This document shows, piece by piece, positions 59,038 to 64,000 of a stretch of DNA of 64,000 bases. This DNA is from AC-49 sp963817035. Its GTDB lineage: Bacteria > Actinomycetota > Thermoleophilia > Solirubrobacterales > Solirubrobacteraceae. Under the pieces are notes generated by a model. That model saw nothing but the letters and a program-made list of their open reading frames with translations. It was not told the DNA's origin and searched no databases. A program made the position numbers and the translations under genes. The stretch lies in the NCBI GenBank assembly GCA_963817035.1, contig CAWFMM010000004.1:1240001-1304000 (forward strand). Direction: 5' to 3'. Each line of letters begins with the position of its first letter. The stretch's first letter is position 1.

Positions 59038-59984
59038 CCCGCACGCAGCTGGCTCGCCTCAAGCAAGCGCAGAAGCTCCTCGCATTGCTGGAGTTCGACG
59101 CGAAGCAAACCAACGCGCGCTCCGGGATGACCCTGCTGGCGCTCGGCAACCTCACCGCGAGTCAGAGCTGGAGCGATGCGACCGCGCCGTTGCTCGGAGT
59201 GCTCGCGATCATGGACTTCATGCGGACGGAGTACCGAACGGACTACGCGCCCAATAGCCGCGAGACAATCCGGCGCCAGACGTTGCACCAGTTCGTCGAC
59301 GCGGGTCTCGTCCTGCGCAATCCCGACGACCCGGCCCGCCCGGTCAACTCAGGTCAGACCGTCTACCAACTCGCACCCGAGGCGCTTGAACTCATGCGCA
59401 CGTACGGGCAGGCCGGCTTCGACGAACGAGTCGCGGCCTACAACCGCGTAGCCCCGACCCAGCGCCAGCAGTACGCGATGGCGCGGGATCGCGCGCTCAT
59501 CGCCGTGACGCTCGCCGACGGCACGAAGCTCTCGCTGACTGCCGGCGGCCAGAACGTCCTTATCAAAGCGATGGTCGAGGAGTTCTGCGCAACGTTCACT
59601 CCTGGCGGACGCGTGCTGTATGTCGGCGACGCCGGGAGGGACGATCCGATCTTCGATGAGGATGCGTTCGCCGAACTGGGCGTGAGGCTCGACAAGCACG
59701 GCAAGCTGCCTGACCTCGTGGTCTACATGGCAGACCGCAACTGGCTCGTTCTGATGGAGGCTGCGTCGTCGCACGGCCCGGTCGACGCGAAGCGGCACGG
59801 CGAACTCGCGAAGCTCTTCGGGCCGAGTACCGCCGGGCTCGTCTACGTCTCGTGCTTCCCATCACGCGAGGTGATGCGGAAGTTCCTCACCGACATCTCG
59901 TGGGGGACCGAGGTCTGGTGCGCGGAGGACCCCACGCATCTCGTTCACTTCAACGGCGAACGTTTCCTGGGTCCGTACGAGTAG
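59034..59984 (+). CDS. BsuBI/PstI-type restriction endonuclease
   Basis: A 316-residue protein with the two-domain layout of R.BsuBI/R.PstI. The N-terminal helical part includes GDYAPNSRET-like TDYAPNSRETIRRQTLHQFV. The catalytic half has VLYVGDAGRDDPIFDEDAFA, LDKHGKLPDLVVYMADRNWL and VLMEAASSHGPVDAKRHGEL (the PD and E active-site residues). By family it cuts CTGCAG. ATG 59034 overlaps the methyltransferase stop, so methylase is made first. Confidence 0.92.
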   Translation: MTRTQLARLKQAQKLLALLEFDAKQTNARSGMTLLALGNLTASQSWSDATAPLLGVLAIMDFMRTEYRTDYAPNSRETIRRQTLHQFVDAGLVLRNPDDPARPVNSGQTVYQLAPEALELMRTYGQAGFDERVAAYNRVAPTQRQQYAMARDRALIAVTLADGTKLSLTAGGQNVLIKAMVEEFCATFTPGGRVLYVGDAGRDDPIFDEDAFAELGVRLDKHGKLPDLVVYMADRNWLVLMEAASSHGPVDAKRHGELAKLFGPSTAGLVYVSCFPSREVMRKFLTDISWGTEVWCAEDPTHLVHFNGERFLGPYE

Positions 59985-60026
59985 CTCGCGGCTGTCGCTT
60001 CAGCCAACAGAGCGACAGCTGACGTC

Positions 60027-60245
60027 TCAGGTCTGGACGGCGGTCTCGTGTGAGCTGTTGATCGCGACGAGGGTTTCGCCTTCCGGCTGGTAGTCCTCGG
60101 GCAGCTCGTCGTTGGCGACGATCGTCGCCCAGGCTTGCGCGGGCGTCTCTCCCTCGCCTGCAACGACATGCTGGAGCACATAGCCGTGATTGGTCCAGCC
60201 CGCAGTGCGGTCGCTGTCGGGCAGGTAGAAGTTCCAGAGCGTCAA
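60027..60245 (-). CDS. Small hypothetical protein (72 aa)
   Basis: It starts MTLWNFYLPDSDRTAGWTNH and continues QHVVAGEGETPAQAWATIVA to a DYQPEGETLV strand. It may be a compact alpha/beta protein. Its ATG overlaps the stop of the DUF3037 gene (60242-60245), so they form a coupled pair. No family recognised. Confidence 0.6.
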   Translation of the reverse strand: MTLWNFYLPDSDRTAGWTNHGYVLQHVVAGEGETPAQAWATIVANDELPEDYQPEGETLVAINSSHETAVQT

Positions 60246-60607
60246 GACTCAGCCTCCGTTGTGGGTTGGGGCGCTACGAGCTGATCGAAAACGAGATTGA
60301 GGACCGCCTCAACGCTGCATCCGGCCACAGGCGCGGGCGCGGAGAGCTGGACGACGTTCTGCATCTCGACCGAACGGCGCTGGAGCACCGCCGAGGAGAT
60401 CGGCTCCGCGCCCGCCAAGTCGGTCGCGTACGCGACAGCATCCGAGAGGACTCCACGCTCATCGAGCGCCTGCGCCCGGCGCAGGTCGGACACGAGGCGC
60501 AGCCCCCACTCACCGGCCTCGTCGCTGCCCGCGACCGCGCCGATGTTCACGAACTCACCGCGAGCCGGGTCCGGAACGAAACGGATGAGCGAGAACTGGA
60601 ATGACAT
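60242..60607 (-). CDS. DUF3037 family protein
   Basis: A 121-residue protein with the family pattern FSLIRFVPDPARGEFVNIGA, then GEWGLRLVSDLRRAQALDER and a hydrophobic C-terminal helix. DUF3037 genes often lie beside HipA-like kinase genes; no such kinase is here. It is the last gene inside the island's right end, oriented inward. Possibly cargo of a toxin-antitoxin-like or stress unit, unproven. ATG 60607. Confidence 0.75.
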   Translation of the reverse strand: MSFQFSLIRFVPDPARGEFVNIGAVAGSDEAGEWGLRLVSDLRRAQALDERGVLSDAVAYATDLAGAEPISSAVLQRRSVEMQNVVQLSAPAPVAGCSVEAVLNLVFDQLVAPQPTTEAES

Positions 60608-60643
60608 CGCCGAGTGATGCTAGGCCATGAAAGCCCGACCGGG

Positions 60644-60667
60644 CTTCGGGACACCGTTTCGGGACAC
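60644..60667. repeat. Island-end repeat, right copy (TTCGGGACA x2)
   Basis: CTTCGGGACACCGTTTCGGGACAC matches the left copy at 52352-52373 apart from one inserted T. A short AAGCCC-GACC-GGGCTT hairpin (60631-60646) abuts it. Likely part of the recombination site complex. Confidence 0.55.
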
Positions 60668-60698
60668 GGGCCGCTCCGACGACCGCCGCAAAAAGACG

Positions 60699-60722
60699 AA
60701 GCCCCGCGTTTGCGGGGCTTTT
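60699..60722 (-). terminator. Rho-independent terminator after tRNA-Gly
   Basis: Stem AAGCCCCGC / GCGGGGCTT with a 4-base loop. On the minus strand it is followed by CGTCTTTTT, so it terminates tRNA-Gly. On the plus strand TT follows, allowing bidirectional use. It lies inside the island, so the element brings its own terminator for the rebuilt tRNA. Confidence 0.75.
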
Positions 60723-60727
60723 CGTCG

Positions 60728-60770
60728 AAGCGGCTGAAGGGACTCGAACCCTCGACCTTCTGCATGGCAA
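60728..60770 (-). repeat. attR: 43-bp repeat inside tRNA-Gly
   Basis: Identical to 52227-52269 and forming the 3' half of the intact tRNA-Gly from the anticodon loop to the discriminator. With attL it delimits the 8.5-kb island. The two repeats lie in the same orientation, as required for integrase-mediated excision. Confidence 0.93.
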
Positions 60771-60802
60771 GCAGACGCTCTAGCCAACTGAGCTACAGCC
60801 GC
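60729..60802 (-). tRNA. tRNA-Gly (GCC)
   Basis: A 74-nt cloverleaf read on the minus strand. Acceptor GCGGCTG pairs with CAGCCGC, the D arm is GCTC/GAGC, the anticodon stem is TCTGC/GCAGA with loop TTGCCAT (anticodon GCC), and the T loop is TTCGAGT. The discriminator is T and no CCA is encoded. Its 3' half is supplied by the inserted island. Confidence 0.95.
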
Positions 60803-60885
60803 GCACGCTCGGCAGACTAGCAATCACTTCACGTCCCGCGGGCCGCCGGGTTGCACGCGCGAGGACCGGCTGTCACGGTCCAGGG

Positions 60886-61407
60886 GTGGTCCGCAGGTGG
60901 ATGCTCGGCATCGCGACACTCAGCGCCGCGGCTCTTGCGGTGGGCGCCTGCGGCAGCGACCGCCCAACACCCCCGGCCAAGAAGGCGCCCGGCTGTCGCC
61001 CCGCCGTCGCCAACGCGCTGCGAGCCACCGGCCACGTTGCCGTCACAGCGAAGCCGACGCCGCCGCAGTTCAACCTCACCGGCTGCACCTATCGCCTCAC
61101 CGCATCCGGCCGGCCGAACGCCACCGTCACGGTCTCGCTCGACACCAACCCCCAGGGCTTCGAGCGCTTCAACCGCGCCGTCGTCGAGACCGATCAGAAC
61201 TCGCTGTGGTCGACGACGCCGTCCAAGGCACCCCGGATGCTGACCGGCGTCGCGCTGGGCGCCGACTGGATCCCCGGCGACGGGCGGATGCTCGCCAGCG
61301 ACGGCACGGTCCTGGTGACGATTCTCGTCACGGGCCGCGACGACATCGCGCGGGATCTCGCGATCGCAGCAACCAAGGCGACCCTGCGCACGCGGTCCGG
61401 GGCATGA
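60886..61407 (+). CDS. Putative lipoprotein (173 aa)
   Basis: GTG 60886 gives a lipoprotein signal with lipobox ALAVGACGSD (lipid on the Cys at about 22). The mature part has two Cys (PGCRPAVANALR, LTGCTYRLTASG) and strands with VSLDTNPQGFERFNRAVVE. It looks like a surface-anchored sensor or ligand-binding protein of unknown role. It is the first gene outside the island, followed by another lipoprotein gene 16 bases on. Confidence 0.75.
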   Translation: MVRRWMLGIATLSAAALAVGACGSDRPTPPAKKAPGCRPAVANALRATGHVAVTAKPTPPQFNLTGCTYRLTASGRPNATVTVSLDTNPQGFERFNRAVVETDQNSLWSTTPSKAPRMLTGVALGADWIPGDGRMLASDGTVLVTILVTGRDDIARDLAIAATKATLRTRSGA

Positions 61408-61423
61408 TCTAGCCTCCTCGACC

Positions 61424-61978
61424 ATGTCCCGACTCACGCGATGCCACGGCCTCAGCGCCCTCATCCTTGTCGGCGTTCTCGCGCTCGTGATCGCCGGATG
61501 CGGCTCGTCGGGTAACACAACGGACTCGACGTCGACGACGACCGCGACCGTCGCCGGCGGTCACGGTCAGACCATCGACGGGATCCCGTGCAACCGCACC
61601 GAGCAGCTCAACTACCACGTGCACGCGCACCTCACGCTGATCAACAACGGCACGGCCGAGGCGCTCCCGGCACTGATCGGGATCGTCGGCAACGGCGAGT
61701 GCTTCTACTTCCTGCACACGCACGACACGACCGGCGTGATGCACATCGAGGCGCCTTCCAAGCGGGTCTTCACGCTCGGGCAGTTCTTCGACGTCTGGGG
61801 CCAGCCGCTGAACACGAACCAGGCGACGAACCTCAAGGGCCCGCTGCACGTCTTCGTCGGCAAGAAGGCCTACACCGGCAACCCGCGCGACATCAAGCTG
61901 GTATCGCACGAGCTGATCACGATCGAGTCGGGCAAGCAGGTTCCGCCGCCCTCGTACACCTTCGATCCCGGGCTCTGA
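61424..61978 (+). CDS. His-rich lipoprotein of unknown function
   Basis: A 184-residue lipoprotein: signal and lipobox LALVIAGCGSS, then a Thr/Ser linker and a conserved domain. The domain has IDGIPCNRTEQLNYHVHAHL, CFYFLHTHDTTGVMHIEAP and FTLGQFFDVWGQPL. The HxHxH and HTHD clusters suggest metal binding, perhaps copper. I recognise the pattern from other actinobacterial secreted proteins but know no assigned function. ATG 61424. Confidence 0.8.
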   Translation: MSRLTRCHGLSALILVGVLALVIAGCGSSGNTTDSTSTTTATVAGGHGQTIDGIPCNRTEQLNYHVHAHLTLINNGTAEALPALIGIVGNGECFYFLHTHDTTGVMHIEAPSKRVFTLGQFFDVWGQPLNTNQATNLKGPLHVFVGKKAYTGNPRDIKLVSHELITIESGKQVPPPSYTFDPGL

Positions 61979-62022
61979 TTCGCGGTCCCGGGGGGCCAGC
62001 AACTACCCTGTGGCGCTGTCCC

Positions 62023-62093
62023 GGCGCGGTGGCCGAGTGGTTAGGCAGCGGCCTGCAAAGCCGTCCACACCGGTTCGACTCCGGTCCGCGCCT
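62023..62093 (+). tRNA. tRNA-Cys (GCA)
   Basis: A 71-nt cloverleaf. Acceptor GGCGCGG/CCGCGCC, D arm GCC-GGC, anticodon stem GCGGC/GCCGT with loop CTGCAAA (anticodon GCA), T loop TTCGACT, discriminator T. No CCA encoded. It lies between a lipoprotein gene and the marR gene. Confidence 0.95.
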
Positions 62094-62143
62094 TTTCGTG
62101 TTGGTCAAATGACCTCGATCCGATATCCTTGCTAGAGCAATAA

Positions 62144-62692
62144 ATGGCAAAGACGACCCCTCATCCCGCTGAATCGTGTGCGTACGTCGTGGGTGATGAC
62201 GGTCTGAGCCGCTGGTCGGACACGCACGCCGATGCATGGATCGGCCTGATCCAGACGCAGCGCAACCTGACCCGCCAGCTCGACTCCGAGCTTGAGGCCA
62301 AGCACGGCCTCGGTCTCAGCACGCTCGAGCTGCTCGGCCGCCTCGCCGCCGCCGACGACCGTCGGCTGCGCCTGTCGTCGCTGGCCGAGCAGGCCGGGCT
62401 GAGCCTGAGCCGCGTCTCGCGGCTCGTCGACGCGCTCGAGGGTCGCGGGCTTGTCGTGCGCGCCGCGTGTCCGTCCGACGGCCGCGCGGTCAACGCGCAG
62501 CTGACTGACGACGGCCTGACGCTCGTGCGCGACGCCCAGGCCACGCACTTCGCCGGCGTCCGCGACCGCTTCTTCGACCAGCTCACGCCTGACGAGATCG
62601 CCACTCTCGCGACGATCTTCGCCCGCTTCGCCCCCGGCGCCGCGTCGCGGTGCACTGAGGCGCTCGACGGCGCCGAACCGGTCGCGTCCTAG
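62144..62692 (+). CDS. MarR-family transcriptional regulator
   Basis: A 182-residue winged-helix regulator. Helices WIGLIQTQRNLTRQLDSELE, recognition region LRLSSLAEQAGLSLSRVSRL, wing VRAACPSDGRAVNAQLTDDG. The N-terminal 20 residues are extra. It may control the convergent VOC-protein gene, whose stop overlaps its own by four bases, or the YceI gene beyond. ATG 62144 lacks a strong Shine-Dalgarno. Confidence 0.93.
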   Translation: MAKTTPHPAESCAYVVGDDGLSRWSDTHADAWIGLIQTQRNLTRQLDSELEAKHGLGLSTLELLGRLAAADDRRLRLSSLAEQAGLSLSRVSRLVDALEGRGLVVRAACPSDGRAVNAQLTDDGLTLVRDAQATHFAGVRDRFFDQLTPDEIATLATIFARFAPGAASRCTEALDGAEPVAS

Positions 62693-63603
62693 TCGCCGGC
62701 GGCGACGAGCGCGTCGAGCGCCTCCATGACGATCCGCAGCGCGTTGCCCGCGGGATCGTAGACCGTGATCGTGCCGTCGTTAGCAACCTCGTGTTGCGCA
62801 CCGGCGGCGGCGATCCGCGCGCCGACGATGGCGATCGCGGCGGCGTCCGGGAGGACGAGAGTGAAGTGATCCATGCCGACGGCCTCGTGGTCGACGGCCG
62901 GGATGCCCTCGCCGCGCCAGACGTTGAAGGCGACGTGATGGTGGTAACCGCCCGCCGAGACGAAGCCGGCGCTCGGCAGCATCGCCTGGACCTCGAAGCC
63001 GATCACGTCGCGGTAGAACGCGAGCGCGTCCTGGAGGTCGTTGACGTGCAGATGCAGGTGGCCGACTGTCGTGCCCTCCGCGGCGGAGCGCTGCGGCTCC
63101 TGGCCGGCGACGAGCGCGAACAGGCTGTCGGTGTCCAGCGGCGCCGGGCCGGAGGCGTACCCGTTGTCGCGCGGCCACTGCTCGCGCGGGCGATCTGCGG
63201 CGAGCTCGAGGCCGTTGCCGTCGGGGTCGGCGAGGTAGATCGCCTCGTGGGTCTGGTGATCCGACGCGCCCTGGATCGGCGTGCGGGTTGAGGAGATCCG
63301 CAACGCGGCGCGCGCGAGCTCGAGCCGCGTGGGGTAGAGGATCGCGACGTGGTAGAGCCCGGCGTGGCGGCCGGGCGGTCGCGCGAGCGAGTTCTCGGTC
63401 AGGACGAGGATGTCCTCGCCGCCGACACCCAGAGCCGCCGCCGCGGGGTCCAGGCGATGAGGACGCAGCCCGATCACGTCCTGGTAGAAGGCCACCGAAC
63501 GATCGAGGTCGGTGACGATCAGTTCCACGGGGCCCAGCCGCGTCGTGCCGGGGAGCACAGGCGCGAGGGAGGGCTGGGCAGTCTGGGTGTCGGCGGTGGA
63601 CAT
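62689..63603 (-). CDS. Two-domain VOC/glyoxalase (extradiol dioxygenase-like) protein
   Basis: A 304-residue vicinal-oxygen-chelate protein with two repeats. Repeat 1: GPVELIVTDLDRSVAFYQDV, GLYHVAILYPTRLELARAAL, EAIYLADPDGNGLELAADRP. Repeat 2: VGHLHLHVNDLQDALAFYRD, YHHHVAFNVWRGEGIPAV. His/His/Glu positions match the CatE-like iron-binding group. It may cleave a catechol or act on a glyoxal adduct. A MarR regulator convergent at its 3' end fits redox or aromatic control. Confidence 0.9.
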   Translation of the reverse strand: MSTADTQTAQPSLAPVLPGTTRLGPVELIVTDLDRSVAFYQDVIGLRPHRLDPAAAALGVGGEDILVLTENSLARPPGRHAGLYHVAILYPTRLELARAALRISSTRTPIQGASDHQTHEAIYLADPDGNGLELAADRPREQWPRDNGYASGPAPLDTDSLFALVAGQEPQRSAAEGTTVGHLHLHVNDLQDALAFYRDVIGFEVQAMLPSAGFVSAGGYHHHVAFNVWRGEGIPAVDHEAVGMDHFTLVLPDAAAIAIVGARIAAAGAQHEVANDGTITVYDPAGNALRIVMEALDALVAAGD

Positions 63604-63612
63604 CTCGTCAGC

Positions 63613-64000
63613 CTATGCCTGCTTGACGGCCGAGATGTCGAGGCTCAGCTTGACCTTGTCGCCGACGAGCAGGTTGCCGCTGCCCAGCGCCTGGTTGAAC
63701 TTCATCTCGTAGTCGGAGCGGCTCAGCGCGCCTGTGATCTCGAGGCCAACGCGCTCGTTGCCCCACGGGTCGGACTCGGTGCCGGTGACCTCGCCCTTGA
63801 GCGTGATCTCGTTGGTCACGCCGTGGATCGTCAGGTTGCCGGTAACGGAGATCTCGTCGTCGCCGTTGGCCTCGATCTTGGTCGACTTAAACGTGATCTC
63901 GGGGTATTGCGCGGCGTCGAAGAAGTCAGCGGAGCGCAGATGCTCGTCGCGGGCGGCCTCGGCGGTGTTGACCGAAGCGGTCTTAACCGTGCCGGTGATC
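63613..64000 (-). CDS. YceI family protein, C-terminal part
   Basis: The frame runs open to the window end, so the N-terminus is missing. Visible parts are FFDAAQYPEITFKSTKIEAN, LTIHGVTNEITLKGEVTGTE, SDPWGNERVGLEITGALSRS and a final VKLSLDISAVKQA. This is the YceI lipocalin-like barrel that binds polyisoprenoid-type lipids. It is the gene upstream of the VOC protein on the same strand, with a 9-base gap, so the two may be co-transcribed. Confidence 0.92.
   Translation of the reverse strand, partial: ITGTVKTASVNTAEAARDEHLRSADFFDAAQYPEITFKSTKIEANGDDEISVTGNLTIHGVTNEITLKGEVTGTESDPWGNERVGLEITGALSRSDYEMKFNQALGSGNLLVGDKVKLSLDISAVKQA

Overview
This is a GC-rich chromosomal window of about 64 kb. It suggests an actinobacterium of the Thermoleophilia/Solirubrobacterales type. 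That assignment is an inference from three things: very high GC with frequent GTG starts; the order smc-ftsY-ffh-rpsP-khpA-rimM-trmD-rplS-lepB-rnhB-yraN-comM-dprA-xerD-whiG-like sigma factor, an arrangement I associate with actinobacteria; and several small family-specific hypotheticals. No ribosomal RNA operon, IS element or CRISPR array is visible.

Region 1 (1-19,000) is a conserved core. It holds the C-terminal part of SMC, the two SRP GTPases FtsY and Ffh, an NfeD/SPFH membrane pair, a YcaQ-like DNA glycosylase, the ribosome-maturation block rpsP-khpA-rimM-trmD-rplS, two tandem type I signal peptidases, RNase HII, YraN, ComM, DprA and ThiD. Region 2 (18,600-32,900) is mixed housekeeping. 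It holds ilvD, a PNPOx-like protein with an alpha/beta hydrolase, a HAD phosphatase, an acyltransferase with an NAD-dependent epimerase, an L,D-transpeptidase, XerD, an RpoD/FliA-class sigma factor, an EF-G-like GTPase, RNase HI, ferritin and a class I amidotransferase.

Region 3 (32,900-52,000) is accessory chromosome. It holds a decayed second L,D-transpeptidase, secreted Ig-like proteins, a DHA2 drug exporter, aldehyde dehydrogenase, a Na+/H+ antiporter, a sulfatase-DUF6325-micropeptide operon divergent from a SulP transporter, an SGNH protein, a histidine kinase with two LuxR-type response regulators, and an NRAMP-like permease downstream of a PRC-barrel/MgtE-N/CBS protein.

Region 4 (52,227-60,770) is an 8.5-kb genomic island inserted at the 3' half of tRNA-Gly(GCC). 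It is bounded by exact 43-bp direct repeats and carries a tyrosine integrase at its left end. Its cargo is two divergent units. One runs leftward: an RHH-like regulator, an OLD-family ATPase/TOPRIM nuclease, and an uncharacterised protein with a PD-(D/E)XK motif. The other runs rightward: a small HTH protein, a gamma-class N6-adenine methyltransferase and a BsuBI/PstI-type restriction endonuclease. A DUF3037 protein and a small hypothetical lie at the right end. The OLD plus PD-(D/E)XK operon is the best candidate here for an undescribed defence system.

Region 5 (60,800-64,000) returns to chromosome: two lipoproteins, tRNA-Cys, a MarR regulator convergent with a two-domain VOC dioxygenase-like protein, and a YceI protein cut by the window end.
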